DNA of 64,000 nt from Druceiella hillmani (GCA_039881145.1 JAYKKI010000076.1:11401001-11465000); one strand, 5' to 3'. Counted from the first letter of the stretch, positions 34,971-49,143 are shown. Notes: generated by a model from the sequence alone, not told the origin. A program made the numbers and translations.

Positions 34971-37900
34971 AATCGAGTTAAACGGGCAAAAAATGATGCT
35001 TGTACTCTCAAAAATTATAATCGTCTTTAATACGGCAACCTTGCATTAAAAAGAAATCTGCAGCTTCGTTTGCATTTATTTAATGCACTTAATTCTCAGT
35101 ATGGGTATTTGCAATGCTTCGGTTTATTACCAATTTACCTCGACGTCCTATTATTTTTCTTTGTTTGCCTTTATATTTTACTTATTTTTTACGTATCAAT
35201 GTGATTAAAAGTTTAACAGGAGCTAATTTTAAGCATTATTAAGCATGTAATAACTAAAATTCACTGTCTGATATGAGGTTATAAATATTAAAATCTCAAT
35301 TGCGTTAACAAGTAGCAGAGGTACCAAATGTTAAGATGACATCATCCCGAAGAGAAAAAGAAGTCATCTACAAGAACTTTACAGATATGAATTCTATAAT
35401 TTTGGAAATTCATTCTAAAGTGCACAAAAATATAGCGATTGTTAGATTAGAATTTTTCATTGGAAATTTAAATTGAAAGCAGAGAAAATGACAAAGGAGA
35501 CTAATTTTATAAATTAAGTGAAATTAGGACCCACGCCTTTTTGGTGGCAATTCATAAGTTTATGCCACTATACTAAAGTAAATGATTTAGTAAGTAATTA
35601 ATTTAATAACTTATAAAAACATAATTTTCACAGACCATTTACTTGTTCAGTATTACACTTGAATAGAGACGACTTACTGAATTTGATGAATCTGCACTTA
35701 AAGTTTAAATTATGTAATTATCAAAAGGAACTCTATACAAATTACCCAATAATAGTTTTAACATGTTGACTTAAGTGAGCAAGGGATTTTCATGATCTTG
35801 ACTGATTAAAATTCAATACTAATAGTCTGTGAAAATATTGCATTTTAATCCATAATTATATTTCATTTAATTTAATTTGCGGCCATTTAATTATTATGAG
35901 AGAACTTATATTTTAACGTTTATAAGAAAAAATACATTAAGCTTAACTTTATATTGAGGTACCCGGATTCGTTCTCATCCGTAAGCTTTGTGAACACAAC
36001 ACTATAAGTGCCACATGAGCATTTTTTTAATTTTATACTTTTTTAAAACGCAGTTTGCACCAGTTCAGTTATAAAAAATATGCTTAACGTATACTTAAAA
36101 AGAACGTCAAATTAAATATATCTAAAATAAAGAACCATTGAAAATAATGACTTTTCAAATTACTTTACTTTATATTTCAAGTTTTTAATTAGACAAGACC
36201 TACAGGTATAATTTTGTTTACTTAAAAACATCGTCATAACATTTAAACTTTTCGCTAAAAAGCTGCAGTACGAAATGGAAATTTGATATTAGAGGAGAAA
36301 TGAAAACATAACATTTAATTTAATAAGAATTAAGTTGACTATAGCAAACTCTAGAAAATTGAGATATGATTATATTTATTTTAACATACGTGTCATAGAA
36401 TTTGTTGTAGAAATATTTAATTAGCACATGTTGCCATGCATTTTTTTTTGTTTAGAAAGAGCACACTCCGAGATATCCGTCCGACGAATACTGTTTTCGA
36501 CTTCATCAACATGCATCCTCACAGATCTGGTAATTTTCACAAAATGTTCATAAATTGTATATTTAATCATTTTTCATGAATCATTCTGAATTGGATCTAA
36601 TAATGAAAATCTAAGTAATATCCATTTAGTAATAACGGGGTAAATCACGTACGTGAATTGATTACCCTTAAATTTCAAAGAGAAAAGTCAAGTAGAATAA
36701 TACAATGTAATAAAACAGTGAAGGAAATATTACATTTTGATATAATGGTAGTACATTAAAATTCTGTGCAAGTTTCAGTAGACACTAAATAATTTTTGTT
36801 ATTCAGAAATATCATTATTTATAACATTCTTCTACTTATTATGAATTTAAAACTGACGGCGCCAAACTTGAAAATAAAATTTTGAACTGACACCCGTAAT
36901 TCAGCATTAATATGTAAGCAAATTATAATATTTAAAAATGTTCACCAATTAACTACTTCCTTCCCTCCTCCTCTATTCTTCGTCATATTTTAGAAAAAAA
37001 GTTAAAGTTTTGATATTCATTGGTAGTTGACTAAAAATCTATCCATTTTGACAATAATTACCTCTTTATAAACTCTAGTATTTTCAATTAATTTTTAATT
37101 AAGAATAAACGTAGAAATATATATCGAAAAATTATTTGCCATTACTTGAACGAAATTGGAGGACAGCTGTAAATAAAATAAAACTTTAAATTAAAAAAGA
37201 TGAAACTCACTTCTACTTTTGAAAATGACGCTGACAAAATAATAAATTAGATCAATTCTGAACATATGTGCACCCTGTGCATCATTTTACGCTATCTAAT
37301 TCTGCACATATAACATTAGTTTTAATATCAAAAATAACAGTAAGAACACTTACAATCGTTTCTTAGAGAATTTATGTTAAAAAATAATATTTGTTATTTG
37401 ACGGCAAACAATTCGATGCAGCAAACTTCTTTTTTATGTAATTCAAACTTGAAATATCATCTTTTCCTGTTTTGACTACAATTGTCGCGATGACGTAAGA
37501 TAAAATTGTTAGGAAAATATGTTCCACAAAAGAGCAGCTTTCATCAAATTTGAAAGATTAATTAGATAACTTTCAATCAATCTTTTTAATTTTGCATAAA
37601 ACTTATAATTGTTTCGACGCCGTAGCGAAAATAAATTTTCATTCCATCATTTTGCTTAAAATGTTACCCGAAATTTATTTGTGCGATACTATACATTGCC
37701 GATGAAATCGGTTTATTTTTTCAACATTAACTTTTATCACATTACGTGAAACTTTCAAATTGCGTCAACCGACGATGCGTCCTATAGTTGTCGACATAAT
37801 TATTTAATTCAAAATGGGCGAGCAAACCTGTTACCGTTTCAAGATCAACCATTAATTATTTCGTTATTACACCGTTCGGTTAAGATGACTTTAATTTAGT

Positions 37901-38706
37901 TGTCAGTGTCAGAGATTTCACGATATGCGCAACGAGTATCATATTGCTATTAAAATAATTTCCCAACCTAATAATTTGCCTTTTGCTGTCAAAGGTACCA
38001 AAGACTTGTACAAGTTCTTAAGAGTAGAGGATCTAAAAAGAGCATACCGTCTACTTAATAATATTTGTTTCCACCGTTAAACAGTACTAATAACCATCTT
38101 AGTAATTTAAACATCAAATTGTGGGGCTGTGAAACAGGTGTAATGCAACATTATTCAACGCAAGGTCATTAACTAAGCTAAAAACTTGTTCGCACTTGAG
38201 GTCTGTTTATTATTTTTTACTTACGTTAACCAATCAAACTAATTTAAATATATTATCACAAAAACTTCGTAAAGCGATCGTATTTCAAATACGAGTCTAT
38301 ATAATACAGAAATATTGTAGTTATAGTATTGTATTTTCGTCCATATCTTGTCTTACTCACATTTTAAAACAATATATCACTAATCAGGTCAAGAAACTTA
38401 ATGTTTATTTTACGTTTTTTATTATTTCTTCTATTATTATTTTTCTGAAATCTAGAAAATTCGAGAAATTATGTATTACATCATTTCTCGGATTAGTATT
38501 TACGATCAGTAAGGATATACAAAAGGCTTCGAGTTAATTACAAGTATGTTTTTACATGGCCACAATTAGTCAATATATTATTAAGTTTTGAGTGTGAAAA
38601 ACAAGTAGTGCGTCATAATTTTTTAATTAATTTTACTACGAATAGACAAAAATGCAATAACTGTCCGGATAAATCTATAACTACAGAGGCATAAAAGTAG
38701 TTCCAA

Positions 38707-38708
<2 letters not shown>
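34971..38708. other. AT-rich intergenic DNA
   Basis: No repeat family or transposon phrase recognised. The 113-codon frame at 38196-38537 is the longest open frame in the window, but it is AT-driven and Ile/Phe/Ser-rich without any motif. Confidence 0.55.
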
Positions 38709-38762
<54 letters not shown>

Positions 38763-38763
38763 G

Positions 38764-38800
<37 letters not shown>
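38709..38800. repeat. (TA)n microsatellite, interrupted
   Basis: Two TA runs separated by a short ACATATGTATTT interruption. Confidence 0.95.
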
Positions 38801-38805
<5 letters not shown>

Positions 38806-39005
38806 AACAAAAATATATATCCAGTCAACTGTAAACATAACAGTTTTATTTCAGTTAGAAAATGTACAAAATTTTTTTTTCTCTAAATGTCCTACGCGTT
38901 TCATTAAAAATTACATTCAACCATGCCCATTAGAGAATATGAATGAAACGAATGTAACTGGACATATTTTTATAAAAAAAATTATTAATTTTTTTAATAT
39001 TTTTC

Positions 39006-39046
39006 CTGAAGTAACTTATATACTCATATTATATAAGTTACTTCAG
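39006..39046. repeat. Palindrome, 17-bp perfect arms
   Basis: CTGAAGTAACTTATATA, a 7-nt loop, then the exact reverse complement. Confidence 0.92.
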
Positions 39047-39359
39047 ATGGCTGCATTGATTTCTAAGATACTATGGACAAGAGAGTTGAAAAATACACAT
39101 TACACTCATTGTCATGGACATAGTGGTGTCTTATAACAAATCCTAGCACCTTGCAGACGTTCGAACTGGTTTCAATGATACAGTTATGAAATATCAAATA
39201 AGTTACATCGGTATAGCATATGGATGATATCCTTTCGGGCGCGGTTCCATTTAATTCAAAATTGTGCATTAAAGGTAAACGCAGATTAAAATATTTCATC
39301 ATTACACACATGCTCACATTAAAATGTAGCTTATTGCTTAAACTTTGTTAAAATACTGA

Positions 39360-39900
39360 GGTGATATCATTTTAAAATATCTCATAATCAGATTGGCTTT
39401 CTGCCCCTAAGAAAAGTGTCAAATCATAGATAAACAGAAAGCAAACAATTGAGAGGAAGTCATTAATCATAACGAGAATAAAAACAGGGCATAAATAAAT
39501 ATCTTACCGGACTCCACATTGAGTAATATAAGGCCGTGACTTGAAATTTCTAACCTGAATCTATTATTATCGATGCGGAAAGTAAACAAATTTTTTAAAG
39601 CGTAAGACATACCAACCATCAATAATTTTAATAACAGAATTTCATTGCCTTTTTGGTCAAATGCCTCTTAAAACCAATATAGGCTAAATATACCAGCCAT
39701 CCACCATCTAACTCCCCAGCTGTATATTCCACAAAATCATTGAGATTAATAGCGTGTGTGCTGGCTGTCTGTTAGTGAACTATGAAATAGATACGGCGAT
39801 GTAAAAGGATTTCTAATACTTTAGCAAATGTAGATAAAACTGCTACACTCCTGTAATTTTGTAAATCAGACGTAGAACTAGATTGTCTATATTTAAAGCA
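39360..39900 (-). mobile_element. Jockey-clade LINE, degraded reverse transcriptase core
   Basis: Read on the minus strand from 39900: NYRSVAVLSTFAKVLEILL, the N-Y-R-P-(V/I)-S block, then FVEYTAGELDGGW and YLAYIGFKRH at the place of Y-T-D-F-x-K-A-F-D. Further stops and shifts reach a region corresponding to the P-Q-G-S and F-A-D-D segments. It is old and non-functional. No partner fragment of the same element is visible nearby. Confidence 0.72.
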
Positions 39901-40208
39901 TTACCTAGGTAATTGGAAATATGTCTATAATATTTGAAATAATCCTTTATTCAGGCTTACAATAAAAATCCAGGGGACGGACAGACACAAAATAAAGAAA
40001 AATATTTTTTATATAAAACGAAAAAAATTATCGGCAAATTCCACATTGTCAGCCAAATGTTATGGAGTTCTCTGAAATAATTCTATTATTTGACAACCAG
40101 CTCCAAAAGAAAATGTAATTCCACGGAGGCAAAACAAGATTCTAATACAGCAGTAACAATACATATCAAGTTTATAACGCCTTATTTTTTCACATGCATT
40201 CATATATG

Positions 40209-40213
<5 letters not shown>

Positions 40214-40272
<59 letters not shown>
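40214..40272. repeat. (TA)n microsatellite
   Basis: About 28 TA units. The open frames crossing it on both strands are artefacts. Confidence 0.95.
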
Positions 40273-40276
<4 letters not shown>

Positions 40277-40439
40277 AAAATTAACAACAAAGTAACTTCC
40301 TCTTTCGTGGATAGCAGGATAATGCTTAATATAATATATGTTGGTAATTGCTATTCAGCAGGGACATAATATTAAAAATGTAAATAACAATTTAAATAAC
40401 TAACTTTATTAAAAATAAAAAAAAAATAAAATTAAAAAA

Positions 40440-40575
40440 ACAGTGAGCTAGATGCATATTAGCGGAGAGCGAGCGACGCAACGGTGCGGTCGCGGGCGCC
40501 GTCTGACCGGACCGGACGCACGCCGCGACCTACATACGCCACCCACCGTCGATCTGTAACGACCATTATGTACAG
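40440..40575. promoter_or_regulatory. CpG-dense GC-rich block, possible promoter or 5' exon
   Basis: About 100 bp (40461-40560) at roughly 70% GC with about 19 CpG, in DNA otherwise close to 70% AT. It is not similar to any repeat in the window and has no long open frame on either strand. Such blocks in AT-rich insect genomes often are 5' UTR exons or promoters of developmental genes. No TATA box or clear splice pair fixes a strand. Confidence 0.4.
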
Positions 40576-41527
40576 AAGCTTTCAACTACTGGATTGCAAA
40601 TAGTTTTCATTTGTTAATTATTCAAATAGTAAATGACGTCGTTTTTCTAATTTATTATATATAACTCAGAATTTCAAATGAAAAATTATAGACATGGTAG
40701 TTTTTTCGTGTTTCTTTTACTACGCACTACACTTCTTCTATTAGTTTTTTATCTTTTATTAACAGAAAAAATCATATATAATGCTATTATAACAAATTTA
40801 CTTTCTACATTTCTTAACTTTGTTATGTGGTAGTCTTTTCTTTCCATTTACTTGACAACCTCCTAGTATCTAGAAGTATCAATTTATGATGATACAATTG
40901 ATTAGTTTGTACATATAAACACTACTGTCAATTTTATCATTTCGTATGTGAAAAGTAAAAATAAAATGCAATTTTTCACAAATTTATAATTAATGATAAA
41001 AAATGATTATGAAATAAAGAGTTTTCTAAAACCAAACTAGAAACATTTAATTTTGAATTTTTGAATGTATAAAAATGTTCTTTCTTCTTTTGTTAAATCA
41101 GTGTATATAACGCAATTTTTTGGATTATTATTAAAACATATAATCTAAACTATTTAAAACAAATCAGTCAATATTTCATAATTATCAAAATAAATGCAAA
41201 ATTCTGTTAGCACTAAATATTATTCTTTAGTTTACATTTTAATGCTAATTTCAAAATATTTGTTAATCGACGGGATTATCTTACATTCATCCCTTATACT
41301 TCTTAATAGCCTACATTGTTTAATTTGAAAAAAAAAACAAACATAAATTTATGCTATTTTCATATTCTGTATTTTACAACAAAAAACTTTTCTAGATATC
41401 CTTAAAAATGTTTTTGTAATAAAATTTTAAAATATTGCATTAAATATTTCTCTCGAATCGAAATATAATAATGATAAAATTTTATCCAGCCGATATTTAC
41501 ATAAATAATATCAAAGTTATCGTCGCA

Positions 41528-41730
41528 GTGATGTGTTGGACTGATCATAAAGCTAACGGCCTTTGACAGCACGGCGGACGGCTGGGATCGGGGTTCGATT
41601 CCCGGCCACTGGTCGAGCAAAGCTGGACTGATATTTTGGTCGGCTGTAAGAGATTGATATCGTAGCAATAAGTCCGTCGTAAATATCAATCGTATACATT
41701 AAGTATGTAAATAAATAAATATATAATAAA
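41528..41730 (+). mobile_element. tRNA-derived SINE
   Basis: A perfect tRNA-type B box, GGTTCGATTCC, lies at 41592-41602 in a GC-rich head (41540-41625). An unrelated body follows, and then an AT-rich tail with TAAATAAATAAATA. The A box is degenerate. The head cannot fold as a tRNA, so this is a SINE and not a tRNA gene. Confidence 0.75.
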
Positions 41731-41897
41731 ATTTTATAATATATAGTAGATTTATATTGCAGTAATCATATCACATCAGTTACAGTAATAATACAGTTAA
41801 ACGAGTTTTTTAATAAATCCTTCTTGACATTTCTTTGATATAAATTTTATAAAAATATATTTATTTACTACCTTAAATGTTAAGCTATTTGAAAATT

Positions 41898-41902
<5 letters not shown>

Positions 41903-41952
<50 letters not shown>
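41903..41952. repeat. (TA)n microsatellite
   Basis: About 24 AT units, some 170 bp past the SINE. Confidence 0.95.
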
Positions 41953-41957
<5 letters not shown>

Positions 41958-42469
41958 CCTGCTTCGTATCATCAAATCACAAATTTCATTACTGTAGTCA
42001 AGTGACATAAACATTCAACCAATTACCGTGCGCGGGTTTAAATAATACTCAAAATTAAAAATATATGTGATGTGTGAGTAATTGCTGTAACTAATAAGAA
42101 TTCAACATAAACCATTCAGAACTTTATTCTACCGATCACTAAATTTAGTTACAAATTTAATCGCCCTTCGGAATCGTTGTCAGAGAAACTATTCAAACTA
42201 CTGTTGGCATATAAAATAGGATTTGAAATTTCACTCATGAGGTGTGACTTCTCAAGTTAGTTACACGTCACACCACTCAATTACATGCCTACTTGTACTC
42301 AAAGTAAATACCAATTAATTCTCATTTGAACAAATTAAATTGGTAACAAATTGCGATTGAAATTATTAAAACACATAAAATACCATCGATAATAAAATTA
42401 GTAATATCTAATAATCATATAAGCTTAAAGAAATATAGAAATTTAAGATTCAATCGCTCCGATGTTTGA

Positions 42470-42620
42470 AACACCTGTCCTAAAGGTCAAAGACGTGTCG
42501 GTTTCTGCCAAGGTCGCGCTGCCTTTCCTACCGCCGCACCGTCGCGTTGTCATGCCGCTCGACCGCGGAACGTTACGTGCTGTGCGAACTGGTGTATCTC
42601 ATCGACTTCTTACATCATCT
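42470..42620. promoter_or_regulatory. GC-elevated block with nuclear-receptor-like sites
   Basis: Contains TAAAGGTCAAAG (42481-42492) and CCAAGGTCG (42508-42516). The second fits the Y-CAAGG-Y-C-R pattern bound by FTZ-F1-type monomeric receptors. There is no repeat similarity and no long open frame. It is a candidate enhancer. Confidence 0.35.
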
Positions 42621-42778
42621 AGATGAATTCATCCTTTTGAAGGTATAATCTAAATATCATCAAGATAATTCCCAACGGAAGGGGCTGAGTCATTATGGCG
42701 GAATAACTCTTTGTTGAGATCCGCTTATTGACTCAATTTCCTCCTCGAATAATTTGAGTGCAATGATTTTAAATGGTC

Positions 42779-42804
42779 AGAAACGATAACTGATTATCGT
42801 TTCT
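42779..42804. repeat. Palindrome, 11-bp arms
   Basis: AGAAACGATAA, 4 nt, TTATCGTTTCT, just downstream of a GC-elevated block. Confidence 0.85.
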
Positions 42805-45800
42805 AAACATCCGTTTGCCTTTTCGTTGATTATTTGAGATTTTTTACTTTTAAATTATTCTAATTTATAAATATCTGATACAAAGGTCATAGAACAACCA
42901 AATCTGATAAAGTACCAGGTGTGAAAACCGTGAAATTGATATAATTCTACTGACGGATTAAAGTGACTGATAAACCAAATTTTTTAGGACGTCGTTAAGA
43001 GTCGTTATCTCCAAAACCAACCGAATCGTAGCGTCGATAAATTTAGTTGAAAAATGATTAGATCGTATTTAATTTCTCCAACTGTTGCAAACACACAAAC
43101 TATTTCTTTTTATTTATAAGTCTCTTAATAATTTCCTCAATTTTTTACGTTCAGAGACAAGTCCAGTTCAAACTGATTTTGAAGGCAAAATTTGATTATG
43201 TACGTATGAATTTACATAATCGTGAAATTTGCTCAAGAGTCAGTTGACTTAGTAACCGATATTTAAGCGTATTGTCGGGTTAATTCTTTTCTCTTATGTA
43301 ATTCTTTTCTGTTATGTACTTGGCTCATTCCGCGTGATTAACTACACTCTAAATTTACATTAAGAACTTCGAACTCATTTCATTTATTCATCATAAAATA
43401 ACAATGAATTTCAAATAGCAATGTTTGAGAGATATTTACATGAGAAATTACTCTATATTATTTCACAATATATTTCCATTGCAAATTCCTGTAAATGGAA
43501 GTAGAAGTGATAATGCGATACTGTTACATTATTTATTCCGCGTGTACAAGGCAATATTTGGATCCATTTCGTTTATAAATGAAATTAATTTATTAAGATA
43601 ATATCTGTACCATTCGAAAATGTCGGTACTTTTAAAAAAGAATCAATTTCAATGTACTTCAAAATGAACAACTAACCGTTATGTGTTGAATATTAAACAA
43701 ATATATAAGTGTTTAATGAGAGACTTTTGCGAATGATTTGTTTTTATACGAGTATTTTAATCATATTTTTGTATTGTTTTTAATGAGTGCCAATTAAAAA
43801 AGTCTCTCTAATTTCCCAACAGATATCATAAATTAGAAATTTTCTTTGTTTCCATGTAACTTAGCAGATGCATGACCAATTATGAAAAAAATATGCATAC
43901 TTATAATGTACCCACAATTTAATTTAAAATAATTTCTAGTGTATGCTTATGACAACACAATAGAAGTGAAAACTTCTAATTTTAATATATATTGTATGGT
44001 ATATATTATAATAATTCAGCGGATTTTATATAACAAATATTATTTTAGCGAATCAGGAACAATGGGAGACAATTATTTTAAAATACAATAACTTTCACGT
44101 ATTTTATTACACTACTGTGAAATAAAATATTAAATACGCTTAAATTATTATACTAATTGTATACAATAACATTCGCGTATTACATTAAATTAAAATCAAA
44201 TCGAATATTGAAAAAGAGCGCATAGTGTGCCTTAAAAAGTGGTTCACTTGATATTTTAAAATAGTGTGCTTGGTGCGCCTAGAAAAGTTCACTTAGTCGA
44301 TGCCGAAGGGAGCCAAGTTTATCCGATTCAGCGTCACTGACTCGAACCTGATGGCTCAGCGTCACCGACCGGAGCGAACGGCTCAGTTTCATCCACTGCT
44401 CAGAAAAAGTGCAGTGGTGCACAAAGTACACAAGTGCACCTTAAGAAGTTTTCATAATAATAATAAATTAACTGTACACTGTAACACACACATTTTGAAA
44501 ATCGTCTAAAAAAATTATACATCTCCTGACTTCATGCAATTTTCATTCCGCTCACAAACTATTTTCCTTTATGTCTTATCCTTTTCCTTGCATTTTTGCA
44601 TTAAAGGTCGTATATAAACGGTGTACGGGAAAAATAGTGTGATTGTCGTTAAAATAAAATTTAAAAGATGACATTTTTTCAGAAAATTGAAAATTATATT
44701 CATAATTATTTGTCATCTTTTTCGTACACACGATACTTGCACACACTGTCCAGCGCCGTTTGGGGGAATAACCCGCGAACAGCTGTGAAAACATCTCCGT
44801 TGAATGTGTTAAAAAGACTTATGTAATATATTTTTTGCACTCAATTAGAAAACGACAATTTATTCCTTTATAGCTATCGAATAGCGCCCTTCTTTGTTCG
44901 ATATCTATCCCGGACTCCAGTATATATACAAATGGAATCTCGATTTAAAAATTAATTTTCCACGCTAATCTCGCAATCAAATTTAAAAGTGTGGAAAACT
45001 GTTCGTATCATTTAAAAGAGTTACATTTAACAAAAGGTATTAAAGAAAATTTAATACATGACATCTCATTTCAAAATTTTGAGTTATAAATTAAGATCAA
45101 TAGTTAGACACTCTAAGACCAGTATGCTCGTTGATGCATAAGTTAAAAATATCGTCTCTTTGTTAAGCAAAACGAAACATGTATCAAATTAAAATAAAAA
45201 GTTTATGTTCATGACATATTCCGTTAATCTCAAATAATGAAAAAAAATTCTATTCTATATGCAGGTGTAGTTTTTATTTATCCAATCGTAACTTCTGAAT
45301 GGATACATTTATTCTGACGCAAAGCTTAGCATTTAATATCCATTTCTAGGATCATCAAGATACTTACGATGAAAAGCTAATCAAATTATAATTTGAACGA
45401 ACTGTAATAGCCATTTCTAATTTCATTGTTTTTTATACCAGTGTAAATGTAATGAACGGTCTGAAGGAAAGCCAGACAACATTTTCACAATTACACTGAT
45501 AAAAGTGAATTATAATCATAAAAGTATTACACATGCAAAAGGTGGGTAAAAATGAGTGGACGAATGAAAAAAATCAATACGGTACACTGATTCACTAAGC
45601 TAACTCACACGAAATCTCATTGATTCATTTGGCTCTTTGATTCAAGAAAGTTTGCTAGCAGAACTAATTGAACATCGCGCTAGGCTAACAAATTCGAAGT
45701 TAGCCAAGTACTGTTTAGTGTACAAATTATACCTTGTAATTGTCAATAATCTGATAGACTTTGAATACTTATTCTTTGAATACTTTTCTTTTTACTGAGT

Positions 45801-46690
45801 CATTTCACTTAGGTGATTCAAAATTACCCACAACTGCTCAGTATTACGTCATAAAACATGATATTACTAACTGACGTCATAACATTATAAAAATAACCTC
45901 AAGAATCTGAGCTATCGAACAATGAAACCGTAACCTAATATATGTACAAAAAAATGTTTGACCAGATCTCAGATTATCATGTTAATCAGACAGACTATCA
46001 TGTTAATCAAAAACAATCTGTAATATATGTACATAAATTCGAATAGCCTGCAATTTATCTGGCTGCAATTCAATTATTTCTTTTTTAATTTTTTAATGGG
46101 CGGAATATATTTCCAAACTTGGCTACATATCGTTTTATCCGTTATCAAATTAAAAAAATCCGTTGTCAATTATATGCTATCTTAAAATTTCATAAGCCTC
46201 TGACAGCGCACATAAGTACGTACTTACATACATATCAGCGGACCCCGATATGATTTGTGCTTATTCACTAACATTTCCTTTGAGAACACTCATCTTTTAT
46301 TGCTTTCATGGCGCATTCAGGAGGAGGTCCTGAATAAAACCGCAATAGTTTCATCCTTTTGTTAAATTAAAAAATGGAACCGATGTTCATAGATTTCACA
46401 TTTCCAAATTTTACTTCTTTTTTCTGCAGTTTTACTTCCAGACCTAGAAATCATCTCTATTTGTTTATTTTGATTTCTTATAATATATCCGTAAATCCAT
46501 TTGCAATTCATTTGTGAAGTTTGTATTCCGGTTTTATTTGATATTTATTGATCATATTGTTTTACCTCACTGACAATATACGTATTGTGTAAAACTGACA
46601 ATATACGTATTGTCAGTGAAATAAAACAAATAGATAAATGAGAATAAAGGATAAGATATATTCTTAGACTTAGAGAGATTTGATCAGATA
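42805..46690. other. AT-rich intergenic DNA
   Basis: At 44300-44440 a GC-richer patch has short internal repeats (CAGCGTCACTGA / CAGCGTCACCGA). At 46568-46620 CTGACAATATACGTATTGT occurs twice in a palindromic setting. No gene. Confidence 0.5.
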
Positions 46691-46922
46691 TTGAATATAT
46701 TTGGCGTTAATTTTGTAGAAATTCATTCTCGTTTTCGCTCTTTGCAGTCTATTTTTCATTAATTGAAAATTAATAAATTATCCTTTTTACGTAGATCAAG
46801 TAGAAAAATTCATTTATTTTATATCGATTAGATTGCTAATAGCCCACCTGAAGATGTTGTAATACAACGAAACTTAAAGAAAGTAGAAACAATGCTACAT
46901 CACGTAGTTTCATTTAATTGTG
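46691..46922. mobile_element. Copy of hammerhead-bearing repeat family with outer end
   Basis: The outer end (TTGAATATATTTGGCGTTAA) lies at 46691-46730 on the plus strand. After about 100 bp of other sequence the opposite arm occupies 46833-46922. The arm has CCAC, CTGAAGA, a full hairpin and GAAAC, but the stem III and cleavage segment is deleted, so AAAGAAAG follows directly. Confidence 0.72.
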
Positions 46923-49143
46923 AGTTTTGGTCACTTGATTATTCAGATGTTTTGTTTCGAATCGGTTGGTAAATATTAAATTAGACATATTCATTTATTT
47001 GTTTATAACTCTATTAAAATTTTCATAGATTGTAGCACAGTAAGCTACAAAATATCGCAGACCTAATACAATATTGTTGTAATGAATCTACGATTTTCAT
47101 ATACAAAATTAAAATAACGATATAAAATAAACGAATTTCTCTACTTGACTTACGAGAAAAGGAAAATGTATCAAGTTTCAATACGGCTTTTGAACTTGCA
47201 AATCAACGAAAAATTCCTGACGTCAGGATTCAATTTACCTCGTAACTCAGCAATTTAGATACTGAACAAATATTCGTTAGATGAGATACCACGTTTGGGA
47301 ACAAGAAATGTAAGTGAGTTCACTGAACGCAAACCCACGCTATGACAACATAGAGCCACGACATAGACAATACCATTAATCTTGAAATAAGATAAGATGG
47401 TCTGTGCAGATTGTTATAAAGTATAATAGGGCAAGAATATAAAGTTTGCGACAGACACGATTCTGCACCAGTAGAGTGGTTACCTGAATTCAAAGTTATA
47501 GTTGTAAATTTCTAGGACGGACTGGTACGTCACACGGAAGAATGTTTTATTTAAACTTTATGTGTTATTATTTCACGACCAAGTATATTAACGTGAAAAC
47601 TTCTTTAAAATCTATGATTAAAGAGAGGCAATCGCGTTCAAATGAGCGACAATTTTTGTGGAAGTAATTTTAAAATACCATAACTCATCTAAAAATGTAT
47701 ATAACACCATCGTATTTATCTCGTTTTAAAGAGAAGATATAAAAGTTTGTTTCAGTATACAAGAGGTATTTAAATAATTTCAAAAGTATCCTATTTCTTA
47801 TACCACCGCCATGTATTTAATAAATTATAAGTTGCAAATGAATTAAACGGCAAACAACGACAAACGAAAAACAAAAACTTTAATTAATTTACTCTACAGG
47901 CATAACTTTTCCCTAATTTATCGGTGTTAGTGTTCGACATAACAATTCCTATTTATAGGTAAGATTAATTTTTAAAATAAAATCCCTCAAATCTTTCACC
48001 ATAACTTTACAGATAGATAACTTTCAACTTCTTATACTTTGAGCACTAAATCTGATCGCTAACGCCGTCTTGGAGAAATATAGAGTTTAGGCCTATGATT
48101 ACTTTATTTTTATTTTTAATTTAAAGTAAAATTATAATATATGTTAAAAGACGAAAAATCTATTCCGGCCTATGAAAATTAATTAATTGTCGATACTCTC
48201 AAGGAAAGACACTGTAATTCAATGTTTCCATATTTTCGATTATATTTACTATAGTTATAGTTACAGAGAGACATTTAGTATTATTATAAATTAAAACGAC
48301 GTGTATTAGATTAGATAATCATTGGCTGACAGACTTTTTTTCTTAATAATAGTGCTGTACAAAAGGTTGACATATCAGAGACAATAGTTGTAATCACAAT
48401 CACGTACGTCATAGATGTCGCTACATTGTTTATTTGATGTTACTAATTTAATTATATATTTTAACAAGTATAATTATGGTTAGAGTTATATTTCGCATTT
48501 GTACATGTCTTTCCTTACAAGACAGTTTGATGGTAATATATGTAAGTTCTTTTTAAGAAAAAGAAAAACGAAAAGTACGTGTGAGAATGCGAAAATTCGA
48601 TACATTTGTGCGCAGAAAAGCAAAAACGCAAAAAGTGAGCTAAAATGGTCTTCCTTAGGGACATCGTTACTAAATCGTATAATAGTTTATTTCAATATTC
48701 CTTAAAAAATCTTTAAGTGAGATGAAAAATAATTATACAGTTGCTCAAAATGTTGAAAAATTAACCTAAAATATGGAAACCAAGAAGACAAAAATAAACT
48801 CAATATATCATGTCTTTCAGTAGCTATGTCTAAGTTTGTAGTAAAAACTGTGACTAATTAAATAAGGTTTAGTCTTAGAAACAAAATTACAATCTAAGAA
48901 ATGGAATTTTTTTACTGGAGGTGCAATTTTAACAATAATTTTTCATAAACGGTAGATATTTTTAGTTATTTCCTTTATATTTTCTATACAGTTTGAATCA
49001 CAGAATCGCCTATGTGAATAATAAGCAGGTTTTTGGTTAGACTCTGCATATATTTCATAGTAAAAAATTGTTTAATATTATAAAACTAACAGTAAAAAAT
49101 TAAATAGTATATATTAAATCAATACTTAATAATCAAGCAAAAT
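46923..49143. other. AT-rich intergenic DNA
   Basis: No gene or recognisable element. Confidence 0.55.

Noticed and set aside
38196..38537. Longest open frame in the window (113 codons)
   Set aside because: AT-driven composition, no motif, no raised GC such as the true exons show, and no neighbouring splice or promoter support.
41592..41602. tRNA gene, because of a perfect B box
   Set aside because: No foldable acceptor, D or anticodon arms around it. The body and tail fit a tRNA-derived SINE.
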